A DNA stretch of 64,000 nt from Candidatus Nanopelagicaceae bacterium (GTDB lineage Bacteria > Actinomycetota > Actinomycetes > Nanopelagicales > Nanopelagicaceae): contig VERH01000001.1 in assembly GCA_018882735.1 (NCBI GenBank), positions 1-64,000 of the forward strand. Direction: 5' to 3'. Positions 30,801 to 39,391 of this stretch are shown here, in pieces; the stretch's first letter is position 1; every line of letters starts with the position of its first letter. The notes beneath the pieces are model-generated. The model worked only from the letters and a program-made list of their open reading frames with translations. It ran no database searches and was not told the DNA's origin. The position numbers were made by a program, and so were the translations under genes.

Positions 30801-31340
30801 TCGAATCGGATAGTCAGAGTCCGGTGGGAAGATATCTACGATTCCACCCCGGACTGCAAAGTCCCCTCTACGTTCAACTAAATCAACTCTTGTGTAGGCG
30901 CGCTCCACCAAATTACTAATCAGATCTGTAAAGGTGAAGAAATCTCCACGAGCTAACTCAAGTACCGGAACCTTATTAATGGAGGAGATGATGGGTTGAA
31001 CTAAAGCGCGGATAGGAACGAGGATTACCTTTGCTTTATCAATGTTATAAAGCGTCTTTATTCGCTTTGTGACCGTATCGCTATTTGGACTCAACTTCTC
31101 ATGGGGCAAGGTCTCCCATGCCGGGAACTCCATTACATTCTCAGTTAACGCGCCTAATTCGTCGATTAACTCAGTTGCTCGCTTACTTGAATGGGTAACA
31201 ACAACTAGCCGCTTATTTTTTGCCAGCTCTGCGATAAGTATCGGATGGGAGGGTGATGGGGCGATGATGTTCTCGGCATCATCAAGGAGGTGTTTAGTTG
31301 TTTCAGATAGCGAGATGATTCCATTTATCTTTTTCATCAA
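27831..31340 (-). CDS. mfd: Transcription-repair coupling factor Mfd
   Basis: 1169 residues. Mfd removes RNA polymerase stalled at lesions and recruits UvrA. A UvrB-like N-terminal module ([20 protein letters not shown]) precedes the RNA-polymerase interaction domain ([19 protein letters not shown]). The RecG-like translocase motor has [28 protein letters not shown] and [14 protein letters not shown]; the TRCF domain follows. Start TTG 31340 or more likely ATG 31337, placed after AGAGGAGG. It heads the conserved minus-strand run through udg. Confidence 0.98.
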   Translation of the reverse strand: [1169 protein letters not shown]

Positions 31341-31375
31341 ACCTCCTCTTTGAAGCGCTCGGGAATAGCCAAATG

Positions 31376-31400
31376 GCCCCGCTTCCTAAAAGGAGGGGGC
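31376..31400. promoter_or_regulatory. G/C-rich hairpin between divergent mfd and ppc
   Basis: GCCCC (31376-31380) pairs with GGGGC (31396-31400), and inside it TCCT pairs with AGGA around an AAA loop, with two or three unpaired bases. Because the flanking genes diverge it cannot terminate either; it could be an operator or a leader hairpin of ppc. Role unknown. Confidence 0.35.
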
Positions 31401-31443
31401 TATCTGAAATACGGGTGAAATCTTATCGTGAGATTATTCGCTA

Positions 31444-34143
31444 ATGACCGAGAGCGATAATTCATCACTTCGTAGCGATGTTCGCACCCTGGGTGATCTA
31501 CTTGGCCAATCGCTTGTGCGCCAAGATGGCGAAGCGCTTCTTAATCTCGTTGAATCAGTCCGCAAATCAGTCCGTGAAGGCGGCGGTGAGGAACTTTTAA
31601 ACTCAGTTTCAACTGCAGATGCCGTTAAATTAGTTAGAGCATTTAACGTCTATTTTAATCTTGCCAATGTTGCCGAACAGGTCCATCGCTCCCGAACGCT
31701 CACCGAAGAGCGAGAAGCCAAAGGATCTTGGATCTCAAGGGCAGTAGATCGAATCATCGCCGCAAGTGAGAATCAAAAGAATTTTACAGATGAAGATCTA
31801 AAGAAGTGGCTCGCTAACTTTGAAGTGCGCCCCGTCTTCACCGCCCACCCAACTGAAGCGGCTAGAAGATCTGTCTTAAGTAAGTTGGGAACTATCGCCG
31901 ATTTACTCGATGAACGCGAAACAATCGCGCGCGAGCGTCGCCTAGCTGAAGCGGTTGATCTTCTATGGCAGACCGATGAACTTCGCTTAGGTCGACCAGA
32001 ACCACTTGATGAAGCGATTAATGCGCTTTATTACTTAGATGACTTGTTGCGCTACACGATGCCTGATGTCTTAGATGATTTTGCCCGCGAGCTACGCCGT
32101 TTGAAAGTAGAGCTAACACCGACTGCAACTCCCTTTACCTTCGGTTCCTGGATTGGGGGCGACCGTGATGGAAACCCAAACATCACTCCTGAAGTAACAA
32201 AACAAGCCATCGTCTTGCAGATGGGGCATGCGATTCGAGTGCTCATTGCTGTTATGGATGAGATAAGGCAAGCGCTCTCTGTTTCGACCAAGCTCGCCGG
32301 AACTTCACCCGCGCTTCTAGATTCAGTCGCTCAAGATCTAGAACGAATTCCAGAAATTGAACCGCGCTTTAGAAGAATTAATATTGAAGAGCCATATCGA
32401 TTAAAGGCCACCGCAATCCGGCATCGACTAAATCTAACTCGAGAGCGCCATTCCAAAGGTAGTGCACATCAACCGGGGCGCGATTATGCAAACACCAAAG
32501 AGCTCCTTGATGACTTGATGTTGATGCATACCTCCTTGATTGCCAATAGAGGTGAATTGATTGCACATGGATTGCTAGAGCGAACTATTCGAGCAGTCGC
32601 TGCTTCTGGGCTATTTCATGCCACGATGGATGTGCGGGAACACTCCGCTGCTCATGAAAAGGTAATCGAACAACTCTTTCCAGAGGCCAACTACACAAAA
32701 CTCGCCCCAGTTGAGAAATCGAAATTTATAACGGAGAAACTCAATGCAAGTGGGTTGAGGGAGTCACTTAATTTAAAGGCCCTTGATAGCGATGCCACAA
32801 AGACCTTAAAGACCTTTGAAGCGATCAAAGAAGCCCAAGAAACATTTGATCCAGAAGTAATCGAGACCTACATAATCTCTATGACTCGCGGCCCGGAGGA
32901 TGTGCTTGCTGCCTCGCTGCTCGCAAATCTTGCTGGGCTAATTAACCTCTCGGATAAAGGCCATGCCCGAGTCAATATCACTCCGCTTCTTGAAACTGTT
33001 GCCGAACTACGCGCTGCAGATTCGATCCTCGAAGCACTCTTGAGTAACCCGGTTTATCGCAAGATTGTTGAGCTCCGGGGAAATATCCAGGAAGTAATGT
33101 TGGGATATTCCGATTCCAATAAGGATGCTGGAATTGCAACCAGCCAATGGGAGATTCATCAAGCCCAACGTAGGTTGCGCGATGTTGCTCGTAAAAACAA
33201 TGTTCAACTTCGGATCTTCCATGGCCGCGGTGGTTCGGTTGGCCGTGGTGGCGGTCCCACCTATGACGCGATTATCGCGCTTCCTTGGGGAACTCTCGAT
33301 GGCCATATAAAAATGACTGAACAGGGCGAAGTAATCTCAGATAAATATTCGCTACCAACTCTGGCGCGCGAAAATGTCGAATTGACTCTAGCCGCCGCCC
33401 TTGAGGCAACAGTCTTGAATCGAAAGGCGCGTCAAACCCCAGATGATTTGAAGAGTTGGAATAGCGCTATGGATTCTGTAAGTGAGAGCGCCTTTAAGAC
33501 ATATCGCGCTCTAGTTGAGCATCCCGATCTTCCCGCTTACTTCTATCAATCAACTCCTGTTGAACAGTTAGGAAATCTCTATCTGGGTTCTCGTCCTTCG
33601 AGAAGGCCGGATGCTGGCGCTGATCTTTCATCACTTCGTGCGATTCCCTGGGTATTTGGTTGGACGCAATCTCGACAGATCGTTCCAGGTTGGTATGGAG
33701 TAGGAAGTGGATTAAAAGCTGCCCGCGAAGCTGGTCATAGCGAAACGATGGCGAAGATGTTGAAGGATTGGCACTTCTTCCGAACCTTTATAAGCAATGT
33801 TGAGATGACAATTGCAAAGACCGACCTCAAGACTGCTCGTAAGTATGTTGAGAATTTAGTTGATCCCAAACTTCATCACTTCTTAGAGCGGATCGAGGCT
33901 GAGTACCAACTCACAATCACCGAGATTCTCTCGCTAACTGGTAAGACAGAGATTCTTGGTGATCAACAGATTCTGGCTCGAACGCTACAGATTAGAGATA
34001 ACTACTTGGCTCCGCTTCACCTTCTACAAGTCTCACTGTTAAAGAAAGTCCGGCAGCAAGGTGGCTCGAATGATCAACTAATTTCGCGCGCCTTATTGCT
34101 CACGATAAATGGTGTAGCGACCGGGTTGCGAAATACTGGCTGA
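31444..34143 (+). CDS. ppc: Phosphoenolpyruvate carboxylase
   Basis: 899 residues. It carboxylates PEP to oxaloacetate, the anaplerotic feed for the TCA cycle. Catalytic motifs: VFTAHPTEAARRSVLSKL with the active-site His, GSWIGGDRDGNPNIT, the second region GYSDSNKDAGIATSQWEIHQ, and the Gly loop FHGRGGSVGRGGGPTYDAI with the catalytic Arg. The C-terminus ends in NTG, the conserved type. It is divergent from mfd and converges on pth with one base between stops. Confidence 0.98.
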   Translation: MTESDNSSLRSDVRTLGDLLGQSLVRQDGEALLNLVESVRKSVREGGGEELLNSVSTADAVKLVRAFNVYFNLANVAEQVHRSRTLTEEREAKGSWISRAVDRIIAASENQKNFTDEDLKKWLANFEVRPVFTAHPTEAARRSVLSKLGTIADLLDERETIARERRLAEAVDLLWQTDELRLGRPEPLDEAINALYYLDDLLRYTMPDVLDDFARELRRLKVELTPTATPFTFGSWIGGDRDGNPNITPEVTKQAIVLQMGHAIRVLIAVMDEIRQALSVSTKLAGTSPALLDSVAQDLERIPEIEPRFRRINIEEPYRLKATAIRHRLNLTRERHSKGSAHQPGRDYANTKELLDDLMLMHTSLIANRGELIAHGLLERTIRAVAASGLFHATMDVREHSAAHEKVIEQLFPEANYTKLAPVEKSKFITEKLNASGLRESLNLKALDSDATKTLKTFEAIKEAQETFDPEVIETYIISMTRGPEDVLAASLLANLAGLINLSDKGHARVNITPLLETVAELRAADSILEALLSNPVYRKIVELRGNIQEVMLGYSDSNKDAGIATSQWEIHQAQRRLRDVARKNNVQLRIFHGRGGSVGRGGGPTYDAIIALPWGTLDGHIKMTEQGEVISDKYSLPTLARENVELTLAAALEATVLNRKARQTPDDLKSWNSAMDSVSESAFKTYRALVEHPDLPAYFYQSTPVEQLGNLYLGSRPSRRPDAGADLSSLRAIPWVFGWTQSRQIVPGWYGVGSGLKAAREAGHSETMAKMLKDWHFFRTFISNVEMTIAKTDLKTARKYVENLVDPKLHHFLERIEAEYQLTITEILSLTGKTEILGDQQILARTLQIRDNYLAPLHLLQVSLLKKVRQQGGSNDQLISRALLLTINGVATGLRNTG

Positions 34144-34144
34144 T

Positions 34145-34726
34145 TTAGGAATTAAATTTAGTCTGAGCTTTATCGAGTCCATCAACTATGAGCGCCTCGA
34201 TCGAATCCGCACCGCTTGAGATAAAAGTCGGAAGATGCTTGCGCTCTTCGCTATTAAATGGCTTGAGAACAAAGTCGGCAGGATCTTGTGAGCCCATGGG
34301 GCGACCGATTCCCATTCGAATTCGGAAATAGTCCGGTCCCATAACTTTTGTAATGCTCTTTAGGCCATTGTGGCCATTATCGCCCCCACCTTGTTTAAGT
34401 CGGATCGCTTCAAATGGGATATCTAGCTCATCATGTATGACGATTAGGTGGTCGCTCTTTACTTTATAGAAATCTATAAGTGACTTTGTAGGGCCACCTG
34501 ATTCATTCATATAACAACGGAGCGTGGCCGCAACGATTGATTCACCGGAACTCAATTTGTACTCAACCACATTTGCCCGTGACTTATGGCTAGATAGTTT
34601 CTTTTCAGAACGGAGCGCTAACTCTCCGATGACCATTGCGCCGATGTTATGGCGGGTACGTTCATACTCAGGACCAGGATTACCTAAACCAACGATGATC
34701 CAGCGATCCTTCGTGCTACGAAACAT
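34145..34726 (-). CDS. pth: Peptidyl-tRNA hydrolase
   Basis: 193 residues. It releases tRNA from peptidyl-tRNA dropped by ribosomes. IVGLGNPGPEYERTRHNIG carries the catalytic His, with CYMNESGGP, VIHDELDIPF and LKQGGGDNGHNGLKSI as the other conserved blocks. It follows rplY by 30 bases but has its own TAACCT box (34733-34738) six bases before the ATG, so it may be transcribed alone from a leaderless start. Confidence 0.97.
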   Translation of the reverse strand: MFRSTKDRWIIVGLGNPGPEYERTRHNIGAMVIGELALRSEKKLSSHKSRANVVEYKLSSGESIVAATLRCYMNESGGPTKSLIDFYKVKSDHLIVIHDELDIPFEAIRLKQGGGDNGHNGLKSITKVMGPDYFRIRMGIGRPMGSQDPADFVLKPFNSEERKHLPTFISSGADSIEALIVDGLDKAQTKFNS

Positions 34727-34732
34727 GAAGGA

Positions 34733-34738
34733 AGGTTA
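34733..34738 (-). promoter_or_regulatory. Leaderless -10 box of pth
   Basis: TAACCT on the minus strand, six bases before the pth ATG, in the gap after rplY. Confidence 0.5.
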
Positions 34739-34756
34739 ATAGAGAGCTAGTAGAAG

Positions 34757-35401
34757 TTACTTAGCTTTAGCTTCGCCCTCAGCGGCAGCGGCAGCAGCCT
34801 CACCTTCAGCAGGAGCGGCAGCTTCACCTTCAGCAGCAGCGGCGACTGGTGCAACCTCTTCAATCGCAGCGCGAACTGAAACGTGCGCAACTACCATCTT
34901 TGGTTCGCTCTTGAGGGTGATTCCGGCTGGAAGAAGAACATCTTCAGCCAACTTCGAATCTCCCGCCATAAGGCCAGTGATATCGAGTTCGAGGAATTGT
35001 GGAATCGAAGTGACATCAACTTCCACTTCGATTGTGTTATTGACGTGCTCGAGAATACCTTCTGGATCGTGCTTACCGGTTGTGTGAACTGGAACGTTAA
35101 CGACAACACGCTCACCACGACGTACGATAATCAAATCGATGTGCTCAAGAGTTCCTTTGAGTGGATTACGAACAATGGACTTTGGAAGAACTAGTTCTTG
35201 CTTTTCGCCCAGATCAATATTTAAAAGAACGTTAGAGGTCTTAATAGCCACGCCCACTTCGCGAGCTGGAAGTGAGATATGGGTTGGCTTCTCGCCATGA
35301 CCGTAGATAACCGCGGGAACTTGTCCATCGCGACGGATTCTTCGTGATGCGCCCTTACCGAATTCATTACGGAGCGCGCCGGTGATTGATACTTCTGCCA
35401 T
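34757..35401 (-). CDS. rplY: 50S ribosomal protein L25/general stress protein Ctc
   Basis: 214 residues, long TL5/CTC form. The N-terminal L25 domain binds 5S rRNA (EFGKGASRRIRRDGQVPAVI, IYGHGEKPTHISLP). A β-rich C-terminal domain follows (VVNVPVHTTGKHDPEGILEH). The last 30 residues are an Ala/Glu/Gly low-complexity tail in which EGEA recurs four times. A GAAAGG Shine-Dalgarno precedes the ATG. Conserved order glmU-prs-(X)-rplY-pth. Confidence 0.96.
   Translation of the reverse strand: MAEVSITGALRNEFGKGASRRIRRDGQVPAVIYGHGEKPTHISLPAREVGVAIKTSNVLLNIDLGEKQELVLPKSIVRNPLKGTLEHIDLIIVRRGERVVVNVPVHTTGKHDPEGILEHVNNTIEVEVDVTSIPQFLELDITGLMAGDSKLAEDVLLPAGITLKSEPKMVVAHVSVRAAIEEVAPVAAAAEGEAAAPAEGEAAAAAAEGEAKAK
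34763..34851 (-). repeat. Low-complexity repeat coding the Ala/Glu tail of L25
   Basis: Repeats of GCAGAAGGTGAA-like units encode the recurring AEGEA tail of rplY. Composition repeats of this kind vary in length between strains; the boundary is approximate. Confidence 0.6.
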
Positions 35402-35504
35402 TTTCTTGCCTTTCGTCGATAACGGGGTTTACCCCTCGCCTTAAGTGGGCTGAAGGTTACCGAGAGCTATGCAAATCGACAAATTCCGTTAAGAAGTCCT
35501 ACGC

Positions 35505-36848
35505 CTAACCTCGGCGAAAGCGGCGGGCAATTCTCCAACTAATTAGCGAAACGAGTGCAATCGCTACAAAGTGCCAGACCCCCAGCGGAAAGCGGGCGTG
35601 ATCCGGTAGCGCCGGGTCTTGGATAGCCACATTTCTTGGAATCTCAATTGTTGCAACTAGTCCTGCGTGATCTGAGGCAAAACACTTTTCATCGCCACAG
35701 TCCCAGATTGAAGTTCCATCGGGGTAAATATTGCCGATAAGTTTTGAAGAAATGGTTGCGTAAACATTTTTAGTAAATATGTAATCGAGCCGATCCGTAA
35801 ATCCATATTGATTGCCAAACTTCTTCGCCGTTTCAATTCGTTTGGAATCCGGACCATTTAGTAGCGCGCTTGCGCCCCATGTGAAATATCTAGGATCTGT
35901 TGCATCTGGAGAGGCATTGGTAAAGCCAGCATCAATCATCGCCTTGTAGGCATTACAACTTGCGATGCCAGAAGTTGGACAAGCTTCACTTACGACAGGT
36001 TGCAGTCCTGGATTGGGTTCACTTTCTGCCCGTGGATCTCGCGGATCGGCGTTGAAATCCCCCATGACGATAAGCGGCATCTTTGCGCCCTTCAAATCTT
36101 CAATGAGCTGGGCTGCTTGAAGCGCCGAGTTAGGAACTTTGTTTTCATCCCAGATCGATTCCAGATGAGTCGTTATCACTCGAACCAATGAATCATTAAC
36201 TTCAAAGTCGACCCAGGTATAGCCGCGATAGATAGTCATGATGGTTGGAACTATCGAGTAGGTCGCGTCATATTCGGTATTTCCAACTTGCTTTATTTTC
36301 TTCTTCAAATCATCGCGAACCAAAATTGCATCACCGATAGTAAATCCACAGGCAGCGCTCGTACTCCCAAAGAGCGAAGGGAAAAGATCTGGATCCTCTA
36401 CTTTTGTAAGGTATGGAATTGCAGCGATTGAATACCCTGGATTAAAAGCATCTACCCCATTAAAAGACGCCAGCGAATAAGAAGTTCCGCTCGCTTGAGT
36501 AGCTTTAATAAATTGATCTAGGAAATCAAAAACTGCAACTTTCTCGCTCCAAAGATTCTTCTTGCAATACCAAGTCGTTGCTTCTTGAATTCCTATTAGG
36601 GCTGGTTTATCCAGCGCCGCTTCCGCTGCTAATTTGTTGGCTCGTTTGGTGAAATCTGTCTTCTTTACTTGGTCCCACATGAACTGGGCGGCGGCTGGAA
36701 AAGCTGGGATCAATTCAAGTGCTACTCCAACATCAGCGCCCAAATAGATGTTCCGTGACATAACCGTAAGTTGATACGGCTCTTCGGCGTTAGCGTGCGG
36801 AAGTGGAATTAAAAGTAGCGAGAGTAAAAGAAGTAGAAAACGTCTCAC
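35505..36848 (-). CDS. Exported, membrane-anchored endonuclease/exonuclease/phosphatase family protein
   Basis: 447 residues. A signal peptide (FLLLLLSLLLIPLPHANA) precedes the EEP domain: LTVMSRNIYLGADVG, PALIGIQEATTW with the metal Glu, TTHLESIW, VMGDFNADPRD, and FASDHAGLVATIE with the catalytic Asp-His. A C-terminal membrane helix (WHFVAIALVSLISWRIARRF) ends in a basic tail, so the domain faces outside while tethered. It could be a nuclease or phospholipase; substrate unknown. GTG start two bases after prs. In mycobacteria this position holds a different lipoprotein (lpqT). Confidence 0.82.
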   Translation of the reverse strand: MRRFLLLLLSLLLIPLPHANAEEPYQLTVMSRNIYLGADVGVALELIPAFPAAAQFMWDQVKKTDFTKRANKLAAEAALDKPALIGIQEATTWYCKKNLWSEKVAVFDFLDQFIKATQASGTSYSLASFNGVDAFNPGYSIAAIPYLTKVEDPDLFPSLFGSTSAACGFTIGDAILVRDDLKKKIKQVGNTEYDATYSIVPTIMTIYRGYTWVDFEVNDSLVRVITTHLESIWDENKVPNSALQAAQLIEDLKGAKMPLIVMGDFNADPRDPRAESEPNPGLQPVVSEACPTSGIASCNAYKAMIDAGFTNASPDATDPRYFTWGASALLNGPDSKRIETAKKFGNQYGFTDRLDYIFTKNVYATISSKLIGNIYPDGTSIWDCGDEKCFASDHAGLVATIEIPRNVAIQDPALPDHARFPLGVWHFVAIALVSLISWRIARRFRRG

Positions 36849-36850
36849 TC

Positions 36851-37834
36851 TTAAGAGTGTCCATCGAAGAGGCTTGTGACTGAGCCATCTTCGAAGACCT
36901 CCTTTATTGCCCGCGCAACAAGCGGTGCGATTGAGAGAACGGTGAGGTTAGGGAACTTCTTCTCATCTGGGATTGGAAGCGTGTTTGCAACCACGACTTC
37001 ACTTACCTTTGAATTCATTAACCGTTCCACAGCCGGGCCAGAGAAGACTGGGTGAGTCGCGGCAACCATCACATCTTTGGCGCCTGCGCTATAGAGCGCA
37101 TCGACCGCCTTGGTGATTGTTCCGCCGGTATCGATCATGTCATCGATAACTACGCAAGTTTGTCCTTCAACTTCACCAACGACGCGACCAGTTATAGCTT
37201 CATTTGGAACTCTAGGATCTCGAGTTTTATGGATAAATGCGATCTGGGTGCCGCCCAAGATATCGCTCCATCGTTCTGCGACGCGGACTCGACCAGAATC
37301 AGGTGAAACAATTGTTAATCGAGTCCGATCAACTTTTGAACCAACATAATTTGCAAGTAGCGGTAGCGCAAATAGATGGTCTACCGGGCCATCGAAGAAT
37401 CCTTGGATTTGTGAGCTATGTAAATCAACCGTCATCAAGCGATCGGCCCCAGCAGTCTTAAATAAATCAGCCATCAACCTAGCTGAGATTGGCTCGCGGC
37501 CGCGATGTTTCTTATCTTGGCGGGCATATGCATAAAAGGGAGCAATTACGGTGATTCGCTTTGCAGATGCCCGCTTAAGCGCATCGACCATAATGAGTTG
37601 TTCCATGATCTGCTTATTTACTGGTTCGGCATGGCTCTGGATTACGAAGGCATCGCAACCGCGAACGCTCTCTTCGAAGCGGATAAATATTTCACCATTT
37701 GCAAAGTCATACGCAGAAGTTGGAGTGATAGTTACCCCAAGTTCGTTAGCGACTTCTTCTGCTAATTCCGGATAACCACGTCCGGAAAAGATACGGAGAC
37801 GCTTCTCAGAGCCGAGTCGGAGTTCATTACTCAT
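36851..37834 (-). CDS. prs: Ribose-phosphate pyrophosphokinase
   Basis: 327 residues. It makes PRPP from ribose 5-phosphate and ATP for nucleotide, histidine and arabinan synthesis. FSGRGYPELAEEVANELGV at the start, the flexible-loop region YARQDKKHRGREPISARL, TVDLHSSQIQGFFD, and the PRPP loop CVVIDDMIDTGGT are all present. The ATG overlaps the glmU stop (ATGA). Confidence 0.98.
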   Translation of the reverse strand: MSNELRLGSEKRLRIFSGRGYPELAEEVANELGVTITPTSAYDFANGEIFIRFEESVRGCDAFVIQSHAEPVNKQIMEQLIMVDALKRASAKRITVIAPFYAYARQDKKHRGREPISARLMADLFKTAGADRLMTVDLHSSQIQGFFDGPVDHLFALPLLANYVGSKVDRTRLTIVSPDSGRVRVAERWSDILGGTQIAFIHKTRDPRVPNEAITGRVVGEVEGQTCVVIDDMIDTGGTITKAVDALYSAGAKDVMVAATHPVFSGPAVERLMNSKVSEVVVANTLPIPDEKKFPNLTVLSIAPLVARAIKEVFEDGSVTSLFDGHS

Positions 37835-39255
37835 TTCGATCCCTCTTTCTTCTCAGCCGCCTGCGCGGATTTCGTACCTTTACGTTTCTTCAAAACCCAG
37901 CCAAGAATATTGACTTGACGTGCCCTTCCAATACCAAGCGCGCCCGCCGGTACATCTTCATCAATTACCGAGCCGGCCGCCGTGTAAGCGCCATCCCCAA
38001 TAGTCACAGGCGCAATCAACATGGAATCACTTCCGATTCTTACGTGATCGCCGACCTTGGTCTCATGCTTTTCAACCCCATCGTAATTTACAAAAATGGT
38101 GGCGGCTCCAATATTTGATTCGCGCCCAATCTTGGCATCCCCTACGTAGGAAAGATGTGGGACTTTAGAACCCTCCCCAACAAGAGCATTCTTAATCTCA
38201 ACAAATGAGCCAACTTTTACCTCATTGGCAAGAACAGTTCCACCGCGTAGATGTGAGTAAGGGCCAACGCTCGCCCGCTCTCCGATCTTGCTAGCTTCGC
38301 AATGCGATTCAAATACTCTAGCTCCAGCGCCAACTTCAGTATCAATCAAAGTGCTTCGAGGACCAATCACTGCGCCGGTTGCAACCTTTGAATTACCCCG
38401 AATCGCAACCCCAGGTTCGATTCGAACATCACTTTCTATTTCCACATCTAAATCAATCCAAACCGAGGAGGGATCAGTAATCGACACTCCGCTTTGCATT
38501 AGCGAATCATTTATCCGATCGCGCATCAGCGAGGCAACATCAGCGAGTTGAGCGCGATCATTGATTCCGAGGATCTCAAAGAAATTAGAAGCTAAATAAG
38601 TCGATACTTTCTTGCCTTCGCCCTTAAGGATTGAAATCACATCAGTTAAGTACTCTTCCCCTTGAGAGTTGGATTTTGAGAGTTTGGTGAGAGCGGCCAT
38701 TAAAGACCCTAAATCAAATACATAAACCCCAGAATTAATCTCACTTATCTCACGAATCGCTTCGCTCGCATCCCGCTCCTCAACAATTGACTCAAGCTCG
38801 CCCGCTTTGTCGTAGACAATCCGGCCGTATCCGAAAGGATCTGGGAGTTCGGTAGTTAGCACCGTTGCTGCTGCGCCACTAGCCTCATGTGCTTTTACTA
38901 ATTCGCTAAGAGTCGTGCCGGTAAGTAGCGGAGTATCTCCGGCACAAATTAGAACTTGGCCAGACTTTGCGGCTCCTTCAAGAGCAAGCTTTGTGGCATG
39001 CCCAGTTCCACCGCGAACTTCTTGGTAGATGCTCTTTGCAGATGGAGCGATTGAAGCCAGCTCCTTTATTACTTCATCTTTTCCGGAGCCGACAACTACG
39101 CGAACTTCCTTAGATTCTAATTTTGTGACTGCGCCGAGAACGTGCGCAAGAATTGAACGACCAGCAATTTGATGGAGAACTTTAGGGGTGCTTGATTTCA
39201 TCCGAGTTCCCTCGCCAGCGGCGAGGACGATCACTAGATCGAGCCGGCTCAACAC
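37831..39255 (-). CDS. glmU: Bifunctional GlmU: GlcNAc-1-P uridylyltransferase and GlcN-1-P acetyltransferase
   Basis: 474 residues. It makes UDP-GlcNAc for the cell wall. The N-terminal pyrophosphorylase has VIVLAAGEGTRMKSSTPKVL and LICAGDTPLL. The C-terminal left-handed β-helix has hexapeptide repeats and the acetyltransferase His in GPYSHLRGGTVLANEVKVGS, plus GDHVRIGSDSMLIAPVTIGDG. GTG start. A basic/Ala tail ends the protein. tRNA-Gln lies 42 bases upstream on the same strand. Confidence 0.98.
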   Translation of the reverse strand: MLSRLDLVIVLAAGEGTRMKSSTPKVLHQIAGRSILAHVLGAVTKLESKEVRVVVGSGKDEVIKELASIAPSAKSIYQEVRGGTGHATKLALEGAAKSGQVLICAGDTPLLTGTTLSELVKAHEASGAAATVLTTELPDPFGYGRIVYDKAGELESIVEERDASEAIREISEINSGVYVFDLGSLMAALTKLSKSNSQGEEYLTDVISILKGEGKKVSTYLASNFFEILGINDRAQLADVASLMRDRINDSLMQSGVSITDPSSVWIDLDVEIESDVRIEPGVAIRGNSKVATGAVIGPRSTLIDTEVGAGARVFESHCEASKIGERASVGPYSHLRGGTVLANEVKVGSFVEIKNALVGEGSKVPHLSYVGDAKIGRESNIGAATIFVNYDGVEKHETKVGDHVRIGSDSMLIAPVTIGDGAYTAAGSVIDEDVPAGALGIGRARQVNILGWVLKKRKGTKSAQAAEKKEGSK

Positions 39256-39297
39256 CCCACCTTTCGTGATGGACTCAATTCTATTCGGTCAATTAAG

Positions 39298-39372
39298 TGG
39301 CTCCTCCACCAGGTATCGATCCTGGACCCTGGGCTTCAAAGGCCCATGTGCTAGCCACTACACAATGGAGGA
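39298..39372 (-). tRNA. tRNA-Gln(UUG)
   Basis: 75 bases with encoded CCA. Acceptor TCCTCCA/TGGAGGA with G73; D stem GTGT/GCAC; anticodon stem TGGGC/GCCCA around CTTTGAA, giving anticodon TTG; T stem CCAGG/CCTGG. The T loop reads ATCGATA, so position 54 is A where T is nearly universal. It lies between glmU and ispE on the same strand. Confidence 0.93.
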
Positions 39373-39391
39373 ACCTGAATTCTATTGGGTT

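Noticed and set aside
34757-34860. The repetitive 3' end of rplY as a CRISPR or mobile repeat
   Set aside because: It is an in-frame low-complexity tail (Ala/Glu/Gly) common in actinobacterial L25 proteins.
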